Program-made: the position numbers and the translations under genes
The notes under the pieces: generated by a model
Database searches by the model: none
Told to the model about the DNA's origin: nothing
The model's input: the letters and a program-made list of their open reading frames with translations, nothing else
Assembly: GCA_036873135.1 (NCBI GenBank)
Contig: JAPTYO010000013.1
Span: forward strand, 20,147,901-20,211,900
Source of the DNA: Clarkia xantiana subsp. parviflora
Lineage: Eukaryota; Streptophyta; Magnoliopsida; Myrtales; Onagraceae
Reading direction: 5' to 3'
DNA: 64,000 nucleotides
Shown here: positions 10,331 through 20,377 of the stretch, piece by piece
How the letters are laid out: every line of letters begins with the position of its first letter
Position numbering within the stretch: the first letter of the stretch is position 1

Positions 10331-11805
10331 TTTGCCTGAAGAGACCCATGGTATACTCAATTGCTTTCCCAAGGACCTTTTAAAATTGTTCCGATGATTT
10401 CTCATGCAAGCATACATAATTCTACTACACTAGTAAATTATCATATGTGGCCATTTCCCAATACTATCATGCATACGCATAACGCATAATCACACCACAT
10501 CAATCATGCATATTTGGAGACTGAAATTCTATTTAAATTATTGGGGGCTGACTTGTAATTCATGTTATAAATCAGTCATGCGAACTTCTAGACATGGATC
10601 CTAATCAATATCACTTAGCATAGCATGTCTATCCTAGTGCGCAACTCATTAATTGAAAACAGGGCTCCACCCCCAATATGCAATATCCAGATAGCTTGAC
10701 ATAGTCAAGACGCAATTCTAATCATGCATTTATATCAACATATACAAGAATTGCAATTCAGGCCACAAAATGATTCAGTCCCATAATCATGCATTTCTGA
10801 AATTCATCCCCATAATCGAAACTAGGCATCAAGTTTGAATAAAATGTAAAAATATCAAACCAATTCGCGTTGTGTAGGTAATTTTTAAAGTTTGAAAACA
10901 TTTTTATTTTAAAATTTGACCAACCTATTTTTAGTTGACTCAGGTCGGTCCGATAATTTTGGTCCGGTTCAGTCAATTTCGGTCCGACCGATCAGGTTCG
11001 ATTCAAATAAGTTATTCGTTTCAATTTTTTACGCAAACCGGGTCGGTTTGGTTCGATCCATTAGTGTACCTAGTCCGAAACGACCCGAATGGGTCGGACC
11101 GATTGAGAAAACCCTGGTCGGTCGACCCGACCCGGTTGGAACGGTTCGGGTTCCACTTGTTATCCGGGTCAGTCAACTCGATCCGGATGTGAAAATTGGA
11201 CATGCCCATTTACCCATAGGGTTCGGCCGAAACATTACTTAGGGGCTAAGTAGGGTTTTAAAATCCAATAAAAACTTACCTTAGCCACCAAGTAATATTA
11301 ATTATATATAATTTCAAAACATTTGCACTATATATATATAAATATATATATATATAATTCGGCCACATTAGGATATATATATATATTGTCAATATACTAT
11401 TTTTAGGGATAAAATCTATCAACAATATATTTTCTCAATCTTAGGTAACTAATATATATCAATAAATATTCTAACTTCCCTAAAATCATGCTAGAATATA
11501 TCGATAATTAATGTCACTATTATCATGTGAACTAATTTTGGCCGAAATTCACTATATGGTGGCCGAAATATTTAATTAATTTAACATGTAATTTCGACCA
11601 AAAACACAAATTTTAGGGTTAGTGGTCGAATTTCTCGATCAAAATTTACTAAGATCAATAGTCCAATGTTTAATTTTAATTAAGGTTATATTTTTTCTTG
11701 AATATCATGAACACCAAGTTTTACTAAAAACAAAAATCATGAACTATCAATTTTACCCAAAACTCAAGAACACCAATTTTATCAAAAACATGAACTCCAT
11801 ACACA
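10331..11805. other. unassigned DNA between Tat-A and the Cop-H primer site
   Basis: No gene seen. Contains a degenerate GGTCGG/GGTTCGG-rich stretch (about 10930-11200), a TA microsatellite (about 11325-11385) and, near 11690-11800, three loose copies of a TCATGAACTCC/CACCAATTTTA unit. If Cop-H is a minus-strand Copia, this would be its leader and gag region, but I cannot find gag. Confidence 0.4.
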
Positions 11806-11818
11806 GGCTCTGATACCA
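11806..11818 (-). other. Copia primer binding site (Cop-H)
   Basis: On the minus strand this reads TGGTATCAGAGCC, the usual Copia primer site complementary to initiator-Met tRNA. It lies one base beyond the LTR end at 11820, fixing the strand. Confidence 0.8.
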
Positions 11819-11819
11819 C

Positions 11820-12419
11820 TGTTGGAATTAGGAGAAGATTACTACGGAAACAAAAACCACATGGTACATGCTATGTAACAAATTACGCAACGGAAAGAAC
11901 GCACATACTAATTAAGCTTTCCGTAGTCCCAAGAAAGTGATATGGAGTTCACGGTCTGTCGGACGGATCCTGTAGAAACTCTTGTGAATGAGAAAACTAC
12001 GAGGAATGGTTTCAAAGCAAAGCCTCTTTTTAATCTGGTATCCGGGATGGATCTCCGGGGTAATTGCTTGAAACGATTCGGCACCTCCTTACTCTTGGGT
12101 GTGTTTCGGTCGAACCTCACTATAATAGGGAGATAGATTTCTTTTGTCTCAACTAAAAGTGAGGAAGTGATTAACCTTAAAGAAATCCCTAACCTTCTCT
12201 ATTTATAAGAGTAGGTGGGAAAAACCCACCTAGGGTAATACACAAGGTTCGGCCGGCCATGTGTTAAAGGGGAGGCCTAATTTTTTGCCTCTCATGTCAA
12301 TTGGGATTTAGGCCTAGCCCAAAATCGCTAATGTGACATAACCCAGTTAACACTTAGTATGTTGGGCTTATATTATAGGGCTCCTATTACGGCGGCCCAT
12401 TCACGAAATGCCTACAGCA
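11820..12419 (-). repeat. 5' LTR of a minus-strand Copia element (Cop-H)
   Basis: 600 bp. On the minus strand it starts TGCTGTAGGCA and ends ATTCCAACA, followed by the primer site. Homologous through most of its length to the Copia LTR at 60698-61266 and the scrap at 14422-14640: shared TAATAGGAGCCCATTA-type start, and CCCCGGAGATCCATC near the end. Minus-strand TATA box at 12199-12207. No partner 3' LTR lies in the window. Confidence 0.8.
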
Positions 12420-12429
12420 TCCCTACTCA

Positions 12430-12610
12430 TGTCCAATCAAGTCGTCGGTCGTCGCCAAACTTTATCGGTCGGCTCCAATCCTGTCGCCCGTCGGCTTAAT
12501 CCCGTCGCCAAGCTCTGTTTGTCGGCTCCAATCCCGTCTCCGGTCAGCTTAATCCGTCGCCAAGCTCTTTCGGTCGTCGTTGGCTCAATCCCATTGTCAA
12601 CCATTGTGTG
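12430..12610. repeat. about 55-bp minisatellite rich in TCGGTCGTCG
   Basis: Three degenerate copies of a unit containing GTCGGCTCCAATCC, CGTCGCC, GTCGGCTTAATCC and GCCAAGCTCT, just outside the Cop-H LTR. Confidence 0.65.
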
Positions 12611-13724
12611 CCTTACACTTGCCGGAGTTATTGCCCCAATTCTGAAACCCTAATTTCGGAATTTGGAGTAATTACCGAAATCTGAAAACCTAATTTTGAA
12701 ATTTTTAGCAATAACCTAAATTGAGGTAACAGTAGTACATTCCCCTCACTTAATGGTCTTAAGGGAGAAATTCATTATAATGTAAGTGAATTTACTTGAG
12801 AATAATCTACAATGAAGAATTAAACTTGAATCTGATGACCATCTCATTGCAGCATTTGGCAGTTGCAGTAGCGGCGGTTAATGATGTTTTACTACTTTAC
12901 CATAATATTTGTTGTTCTGGATTGGTTGTTAACTAATTAAGATATTTAAGCTGTTATTTGGAGTCAAGTGGGGTCTTAGGACCTTACCGTCACTAATGAT
13001 TCCTCATTATGCAGATTTCGTTACTTGCACCGTCGATCTTCTTCTACCTAAAAGGAACGATAGTGTGATTGTTGTTCACGAGCAGTGAGCCTTATATTTT
13101 TCTCCAAGAGAGACTAAATATACAGTAGGATGTGGATTTTCGATTCATTTCGCGACTTCTTGAAAATATGATCAGATTCTTGCCAAAGTTGAAGAATATG
13201 TAGTGACGTTTGTCGGTCAAAAGTCCTATATATAGAAAGAATGTATAAATATATTCGCGAATCACATGATAGTATTATTATATCATATTGCTACTGTTCT
13301 GATGTGTATTCATGTTGTAATTATTGATAGCGATGTGCATTTAAGACATCTTATTGAAAAACCATTCATTATAGAGAGTAAACATCAAATTATCTATCTT
13401 ACTAATCGGGGCTGCGTATGTTTTGAAAGGAAACATTTTGGATTCTTGGTCATACAATTTTTACTGAGTCTTGAGAATTTTATACATTTGTGCCCGATTT
13501 GAGGCATGTCTTGCCCTGACAGAGCCGTGTAAACTTGTTAGATGCAGCCTGGGATGGATCGTTGGTTCGACCAGCACTTGCGCCCTTCGAGGGTTAGCAT
13601 CTGTATCAGCATAGAGTATCTGGTTCAAGCGAAGCAAGAGACTTATGAACTTGATTATCTGTTTCAGCTGTTTTCATCTCCTGGCTTTAGCAACGGTTTT
13701 GATCCGTCAAAATTCTGAAGTGTG
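12611..13724. other. unassigned DNA
   Basis: No gene recognised. The 78-aa frame at 13266-13502 has no motif. The stretch from about 13500 to 13720 has a more even composition than its surroundings and could be an old gene or element fragment, but nothing identifies it. Confidence 0.35.
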
Positions 13725-14350
13725 ACTATATTGTTCTTGGTTTTAGGTGTGAAAGTTTTAAGTCACTGAAATAGAATGTCATGACTATTATTTTTTTTTT
13801 TTATTTTAGGTGTTTGAAAGTATTAATTCGATGAAATGGGTTGTTTTAAGAATTATTGTTGTTGGTGTTAGGTTTCTGAAAGTTTTAAATTGATAAAATA
13901 AAATGTCTTAAGAATTATTGTTTTTGGTGTTAGGTGTCTGCAAAAAAAACTTAGCTTTCATTAGTTGTTGATTAACCAGTATGAAGTGTTTTTGTTGTTG
14001 ATTTTAGGTGTCTAACATTTGTAAGTTGCAGAACAAGAAGGTATGAAGTATTGTTGTTGTTGCTTTTAGATGTCTGAAATTTTTAATTTGTTGAAATAGA
14101 ATGTCTTAAGTATTTTTGTTGTTGCTATTAGGTGTCTGGAAGTTTTATGTCATTGCAATTGAATGTCTTAAGTATTGATGTTGTTGGTTTTAGGTGTCTG
14201 GAAGTTTTAATTCTTTGAAATTGTATTATTGTTGTTGCTTTTAATGTCTGAAAGTTTTAAACTGTTGAAATTGAATGTCTTAACTATGGTTCTTGTTGGT
14301 TTTAGGTATCTGAAAGTCTTAAGTTGTTGAAACTGAATGTCTTAACTACT
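13725..14350. repeat. about 60-bp degenerate tandem array
   Basis: About nine copies of a unit containing TTGTTGTTGGTTTTAGGTGT, CTGAAAGTTTTAA and TTGAAATAGAATGTCTTAAG, with period near 60 bp and much decay. Not linked to a recognised element. Confidence 0.8.
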
Positions 14351-14421
14351 AAAATATCTTTACAAAACACATTCTGAATAATAGAATATAAATAATCAAG
14401 GGGTTAACATATAGGTAGATA

Positions 14422-14640
14422 TGTTGGCATTTATTGTAAATGGGTTGTCATAATAGGAGCCCATTAATGTAAGCTCAACATGCTAAGCAGAATTGGGATA
14501 TGACACATAAGGGATTGACCCAAAATCCCTATGAGCCATACATGGCCCAAAGGGCCAGCCCAAGTCCCTTGTTATAGTTCGACCGAAATATGCTAAAACT
14601 ATTGGGGGTTTTGCTCACCTCCTCGGAAAAGAAATCCCCT
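14422..14640 (+). repeat. truncated Copia LTR (same family as 60698-61266)
   Basis: Starts TGTTGGCATTTATTGTAAAT, then TAATAGGAGCCCATTAATGT and GGGGGTTTTGCTCACCTCCT. It matches the first 220 bp of the LTR at 60698 in the same orientation and then loses similarity. A scrap without internal sequence. Confidence 0.75.
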
Positions 14641-14963
14641 CTCCATATGAACAATAATGGTAGTAAATGAACTATAAAAAAATGTGAGCGGGAAACTGGA
14701 ATAATATAAACCGTAAGAAATGTGAAAATCCGGAGCTTATAAGAGACATCCCTTATAGACATTCCTATTTATAAGGGATTTTAAAATTTTAAAACTCTAA
14801 TTAAGAGAGAAAGCAGAATTAACACAACTTATCAGAACTCCACATAAGATAAAGAATGAAAAGAACATATGAACCTATTGAGCTAAGCATGAGAAGATGT
14901 GAGGAAGCCTGTCAAATAAATAGAGAGGATGATGACCGCTTAATGAGCTATTTTGGACACTAA
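14641..14963. other. unassigned AT-rich DNA left of MITE-M
   Basis: No gene or clear repeat. It ends at the TAA target duplication (14961-14963) of the MITE. Confidence 0.4.
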
Positions 14964-15205
14964 GGGCACGTTTGTTTGCCAGTATTGCGATATTCTAATA
15001 CCGGTATTAGCTAATACCTTGTTTGTTTACACTTGGTATTGGTATTAGCTAATACTTGGTATTAGCTAATACTCAATTATAGGAGGAATTTGGTATTAGA
15101 TTATACCAACTAAAAGTAATGAACAAATTAATACCAAACTCAAAATTACTTATTTACCCCTAACCTTATTTAATATACAACAACTACCCCAACTTCGGCT
15201 CATAA

Positions 15206-15445
15206 CATCGGCCACCGGCGACCCCCAGCCATACTCCGGCGACCTCCGGTTGGATTCCGGCGACCTCCGGCCGGATTCCGGCGACCTTCGGCCGGAATCC
15301 GGCAACCTCCGACCGGATTCCGGCGACCTTCGGCCGGAATCCGGCAACCTCCGACCGGATTCCCGCGACCTCCGGCCACCCCCGGCCGGACTCCGGCGAC
15401 CTCCGACTGGACTCCGACCAAACTCCGGCAACCCCCGGCCGGCTT
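15206..15445. repeat. 21/42-bp GC-rich minisatellite inside MITE-M
   Basis: Repeats of CGGCGACCTCCGGCCGGATT and CGGCAACCTCCGACCGGATT, period 21 bp with a 42-bp higher order. It is open in several frames on both strands (SGRRLPDSGRRSP-type readings) simply because the period is a multiple of three, so I do not call it coding. Confidence 0.88.
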
Positions 15446-15598
15446 TCAATTATATCAATAATTTAAAAATGAATATATCTATTTAGGGGTATTTAAGTCT
15501 TTTAGACATTGTATTAGGATATCCTAATACAAAGTTCATTCAAACATTGTATTAGGATATCCTAATACATGACACAATCAAACATTGTATTAGCTAAG

Positions 15599-15992
15599 TG
15601 TCACGGACTTGGAGTTTTCCCTAACTTTCCCTTACCTGTGCGGCCTTAGGAACCGCTCCTAAGTCAGCCTAACCCTCGATCACAAAAGTTAAAGCTATGA
15701 ATATGTAGAGAGAACTCTTGTATGTATTGTATTGCTCAACTCTTGGATGATTACAAATGAAGGAGAGGACCCCTATTTATACAAGTGGGGAATGCTCTCA
15801 AAGGAAGCTTTACAATTAATGGGGAGACATGTATGGAAAGTGGCATCTTCTAATTCTATCATTTAATACAACGAACCTAGACGGATACATCGTATCGGGA
15901 CACTTGTGACTTCACCCTCCTTGGTTGCCATTTGTGGATGGATTCCGTTCACATTGGGCTAACTTGTGGGTGTATGCTCCAGGTCCATGACA
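15599..15992 (-). repeat. 3' LTR of Gyp-B
   Basis: 394 bp, matches 25015-25408 with few differences (CACGGACTTGG against CACGGGCTTGG at the start). The minus-strand purine tract GGTGGGGGAGAA (15993-16005) lies at its inner edge. Confidence 0.93.
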
Positions 15993-18060
15993 TTCTCCCC
16001 CACCAAACTCAGACGACGCCCTCGTCGTGTCCTCGGCGTGATACTTGTCAATCTCCTCTCGAAACGGCAACAAGGCTTTCTCGTACTCCCAGCTTGCCGT
16101 GCTGACGGGTTGTCCCTTCCACTTGACATAGTATTCGCGCCTTGGCTCCATATTTCTCTCTTCCACGATGCGCTCTCCAAGGATTGACTCCATTATCTGC
16201 TTTTTGACTCGAGATATGGATGCCAACTCCGCCTTCCTACTCACCGCATCGGCCACAAAGTTTGTCTTCCCGGGCTTGTACTCGAGCTTGAAGTCGAACT
16301 CCGCCAAGAAATCCTGCCATCGAGCTTGCTTTTGGGAAAGCTTCTTCTGCGTCTGGAAGTAGCTCGTGGCAACATTGTCCGTCTTAACAACGAACCTTGC
16401 TCCCAAGAGGTAGTGTCTCCACGTACGAAGGCAATGCACCACCGCGGTCATCTCCTTCTCCTGGACGGTGTACCTCCGCTCTGTGTCGTTGAGCTTTCGT
16501 CTCTCAAACACCACTGGATGTCCATCTTGCATGAGTACCCCTCCAATGGCATAGTCCGAGGCATCTGTCTGTACCTCGAATGTCTTCTCGTAGTCGGGCA
16601 GTGCGAGCACGGGCTCTTCGGTCATGGCTCGCTTCAGCTGCTCGAACGCCTTCTGACACTCCACGGTCCAATCCCAAGTTTTGTTCTTCTTGAGAAGTTC
16701 CGTGAGTGGCACCGCGATCTTCGAATAGTCCCTCACGAATCTGCGATAATAATTCGTAAGGCCCAAGAATGATCTCATCTCGGTCACCCTTGTTGGCGGC
16801 TGCCAATTTTCGATGCACTGCACCTTCCCCGGATCCATTCTCACGCGTCCTTCCCCAACGATGTGGCCGAGAAATGGGATCTCTGGTTGTGCAAACGCGC
16901 ACTTCTCCCTCTTTGCATAGAGTGTGTGCTCCCGCAATGCTTCGAACACTTGGCGCAAGTGCTCGATATGCTCCTCCAACATCCGACTATACACCACAAT
17001 ATCATCGAGATGAACCACCACGAAACGATTTAGGAACGGATGGAGTACCTTGTTCATGAGCGTGCAAAATGTAGCCGGCGCGTTGGTTAATCCGAAGGGC
17101 ATCACGAGGAACTCGTATAATCCATAGCGCGTCACACAAGCTGTCTTGGGTTCGTCTCCCTCCGCGATCCGAACTTGCCAATATCCCGAGCGCAAGTCTA
17201 GCTTCGAGAACAACTTAGCTCCACTCAATCGGTCGAACAAATCTGCAATGAGAGGGATCGGGTACTTGTTCTTTACCGTCAATTTATTCAGCGCCCGGTA
17301 GTCGATGCACATCCGTAAGGAACCATCTTGCTTCTTTTGAAACAGCACCGTCGCTCCATATGGTGACTTTGACGGCTGAATATACCCCGCGTCTAGCAGC
17401 TCTTTCAACTGCTTTCGCAACTCCTCCAACTCCGGTGGTGCCATTCGGTATGGCGCCATGGCGGGTGGTCGAGCATCCAGGACCAGCTCGATTTTGTGGT
17501 CCACATCCCTCTTAGGTGGCAACTTCTTCGGGAGTTCAGCCGGCATAACGTCTCCAAACTCGCCAAGGACTAGGGCTATTTCCTCCGGGATTTCGTCCCC
17601 TTGGCTTTCACCCTCGTCCATCTTCAAGGTCGCGAGGTAAGTGTGCTCTCCTTTGCGGACTCCCTTCTTGAGTTGCATGGCCGACAGCGTCTTTGTCCCA
17701 TCTCCCTTCGAACGCTTGACCGACACGATGCATTGACACCTCGAATCCAAAATGCAAATACAATTCGCAAAAGGAACGATCATAGCATCGATCCGATCGA
17801 GGAAGTCCATCCCGATAACAAAGTCATAGTCATCGAGAGGGATCACCTCCACCGTTTCTTTGCTACTCCACTGACCCATTTTTATACTTACCCCGTGAGC
17901 AATTCCGCATGCCGGGATTTCCTCCGAATTCACCGTCTTCAACCGCGTGTTGGTTTTCTCCAAGCGAAGATTTAGCTTCTTCGAAACCTCCTCGGACATA
18001 AAGAGGTTTGAGGCACCCATGTCGACAAGTGCACTCAATTTCTTGCCCGCGACTTCAATC
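15912..18060 (-). CDS. pol: Gyp-B pol: protease, reverse transcriptase, RNase H and chromodomain, no integrase
   Basis: Open minus-strand frame; the called ATG (18227) lies in the inserted Cop-B2 LTR, so the native part begins at about 18060 as a continuation of gag. The protease reads [11 protein letters not shown], with Met in place of the usual Ser/Thr of D-S/T-G. RT has [35 protein letters not shown] and HLDDIVVYS (His in place of Tyr before LDD). RNase H has [26 protein letters not shown] and [11 protein letters not shown]. After [17 protein letters not shown] it jumps to [19 protein letters not shown] and [12 protein letters not shown], a chromodomain-like tail normally found after integrase. 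The roughly 400-residue integrase is missing with the frame kept. The frame runs on into the LTR to a stop at 15912. Confidence 0.9.
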
Positions 18061-18065
18061 TCCGC

Positions 18066-18295
18066 TATAGAAGTGTATATGAAGACTATGTTCAATACAC
18101 TATTCATACACTTAGTTTCACTATGCATACACCCTGCCACTATGTATGCACCCGGTTTTGCTATGCAAACACTATGCACCTGGTTCACAACTATTTGTAT
18201 AGTCTTAGTTGGTGAGCCTAGTTTCACTTAGTATATATATTGTATCACCTTGATTGTAATTCCTAGTGATCAATGAAGTAAATTTCCAGCTTATA
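18066..18295 (+). repeat. 5' LTR of Cop-B2
   Basis: 230 bp, starts TATAGAAGTGTATATG, ends TTTCCAGCTTATA. Repeated words such as CTATGCATACACCC and CTATGCAAACACTATGCACC occur inside. Matches 23357-23586. Confidence 0.95.
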
Positions 18296-18308
18296 TGGTA
18301 TCAGAGCT
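18296..18308 (+). other. primer binding site of Cop-B2
   Basis: TGGTATCAGAGCT immediately after the LTR, complementary to initiator-Met tRNA. It fixes the LTR 3' end at ...TTATA. Confidence 0.92.
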
Positions 18309-19024
18309 ATGTAAATGGCGGCGCAAACTTGGAGATGAAGCAACCTAGTTCTTCTTCATTTCTACTTGTGATTTTCCATTGATTCAACTTGGATTCAGCT
18401 TGGATTACTTCTTGGTTACTCATTTCAGCTTGCATTAACCTTTCTTTCACTTAAGAAAGGCTTTGGGTAAGTGTCATTTCAAGATCTGAGCTGCGTAGGA
18501 ATCATTTTGGTGATTTGAACTAGTCTTCAAGCTGATTTGCCTAGTTCTTCCTGGATTGAGCTATGGATTGCTATTTGCGTGGATTCTCTTGTTGAATTCT
18601 TGGGTTTGCACTTGATTCCTGGTTATTATAGTGAACATATTTCACTATTAAGCTGTGCTTATAGCTTGATCTCCATTGTTTCTCTGCGTTTTGAGCTTTG
18701 ATAGTTCATTGCTCGACTAAGGTGTTCTTTCAGTTTACTGAAGTATTTTGCATTGAGATTGTGGATTTCTGCTTCCACAATCATTGGAGATTGTTCAGAT
18801 TTGATTGTTGGTGGCTTCTATTGATTGGTCTACTCAGATTTGTGGGTGGATCTGTACGAATTCAGTTGGATATTGCTGGCTGATTCTTTGTCCTATTGCA
18901 AGTTTGGTTGTGTGCCATTTTTGTCACTTTGTGGTAGCTGGTTCATTTCGGTTTTCTTGGAAATCTGATGATTATATTCCTTGAATTCCTCTCCCCTGTT
19001 TGAATCCAGTTTCTGAATTGCAAG
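18309..19024 (+). other. untranslated leader of Cop-B2
   Basis: About 715 bp between primer site and gag ATG, T-rich with TTGATT/CTTGGATT words. No credible frame. Expected to hold the packaging signal, but none can be identified. Confidence 0.6.
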
Positions 19025-20377
19025 ATGGCTAATGAGTATAGCATTGATGATCCTCTTTATATTCATCCCTCGGATACAACTGGCCACCTCCTTATCCCTT
19101 TTCAATTGCAAGGCATTTCCAACTACCATGCCTGGAGCACCTCAATCAAAGAAGGCTTGTTGGTCAAAAACAAGTTGGGTTTCATTGATGGAACTTTCAC
19201 AAGGCTCAGTGTTCCACTTAATCAAAGGGTGAAATGGGATAGAGCCAATGCCATTGTAAAAGCCTGGCTCAGAAACACAGTGGCAAAGGACTTGGTTTCT
19301 GGATTGATTTATAATCCAACTGCTGCTTCAATTTGGAATGACTTGAGGGAAATGTATGACAAGGTGGATGGAACTCAAATTTTTCAATTGACAAGAGAAA
19401 TTTACCAAACTTCTCAAGGCACACTTTCCATCACTGAGTACTTTGCTAAGATGAAGCAACTTTGGGATGCTCTTGCTTCCATTGATGACTTGCAACTTGA
19501 ATGTGCTGGGGACATTGCCATTGTTAATGAGCACAAAGAGAAGCAAAAGCTTATGGCATTCCTCTTGGGACTGAATGACTCCTATGGCCACATTAGGAGT
19601 AGTTTGTTGATGAGACAACCACTTCCTTCTTTAAGCATTGCCTTCTCTGTTTTGGTTCAAGAAGAGAGTCAAAGAATAATCTCTGGTTCTATTGGAGATA
19701 TTGGTGAGACTACTGCCCTATATACAAGAAGGAATCAATCATTTGGAGGTGGAAGAGGCAATGGTAGTCCTGGCAGGGGCAATGGAAGGAATGGTGGCAA
19801 TCCTGGTAGGGGCTATGGAAGATCTAATGACACAAGGTTTTGTAACTATTGTGGAAAAAGGGGTCATTTGGAAGATACTTGTTTCATCAAGAATGGTGTA
19901 CCACCACATCTTCAACCATTCAAGAAGCCTAGGGCCAATGTTGTTGACAATGGTGGAAGCTCAAGTACAATCATGCATGTGGCAGCTGGGGACAAAAGGA
20001 TTGTACATGGCACAACTGAAAAGAGGATTCACCATGTAGCTGCTCATGATGATCACTTTGACCATTTAACCTTTGATGATGTTGATCAAGCTCATGTCAA
20101 CATGGCAGGTACAACTAATGAGCCTATGATTTGGATAGTTGATTCAGGTGCAACTAACCACATCACTCACCAAATTGATTGGCTACATGACTTGAGAAGA
20201 AGTGATTCAGATCATCAATTTGTTCACTTACCAAATGGTCACAAGTGCAAAGTGACTCATATTGGTTCTTGCACTTTCTCTAGTGGATTCACATTGACCA
20301 ACATACTTTTCGTCCCTGATTTCAAATTCAACTTGATCTCAGTTTCTAGGCTTCCTAATCAATTGATTGCAAAGTGA
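19025..20377 (+). CDS. gag: Cop-B2 gag and protease
   Basis: 450-aa frame, started at the ATG in GATGGCTAATGAG. The gag body carries ISNYHAWSTSIKEGLL, GFIDGTF, AWLRNTVAKDL and REIYQTSQGTLSITEYFAKM, typical of Copia gag (UBN2-type). A glycine-rich stretch (residues about 240-268) precedes one CCHC zinc knuckle, CNYCGKRGHLEDTC (about 273-286). The aspartic protease begins with WIVDSGATNHIT (catalytic Asp 373). The frame ends in ...NQLIAK at a stop, one reading frame away from the downstream ORF, which overlaps it by 4 bp. In related elements this is one polyprotein, so this is a single indel. Confidence 0.93.
   Translation: MANEYSIDDPLYIHPSDTTGHLLIPFQLQGISNYHAWSTSIKEGLLVKNKLGFIDGTFTRLSVPLNQRVKWDRANAIVKAWLRNTVAKDLVSGLIYNPTAASIWNDLREMYDKVDGTQIFQLTREIYQTSQGTLSITEYFAKMKQLWDALASIDDLQLECAGDIAIVNEHKEKQKLMAFLLGLNDSYGHIRSSLLMRQPLPSLSIAFSVLVQEESQRIISGSIGDIGETTALYTRRNQSFGGGRGNGSPGRGNGRNGGNPGRGYGRSNDTRFCNYCGKRGHLEDTCFIKNGVPPHLQPFKKPRANVVDNGGSSSTIMHVAAGDKRIVHGTTEKRIHHVAAHDDHFDHLTFDDVDQAHVNMAGTTNEPMIWIVDSGATNHITHQIDWLHDLRRSDSDHQFVHLPNGHKCKVTHIGSCTFSSGFTLTNILFVPDFKFNLISVSRLPNQLIAK

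Noticed and set aside
13266..13502. 78-aa frame in unassigned DNA
   Set aside because: No motif, AT-rich, and no supporting neighbours.
15150..15486. Open frames on both strands across the CGGCGACC minisatellite
   Set aside because: The period is a multiple of three; low-complexity reading within a MITE.
16326..16772. 148-aa plus-strand frame
   Set aside because: Shadow of Gyp-B RNase H on the opposite strand; no independent motif.
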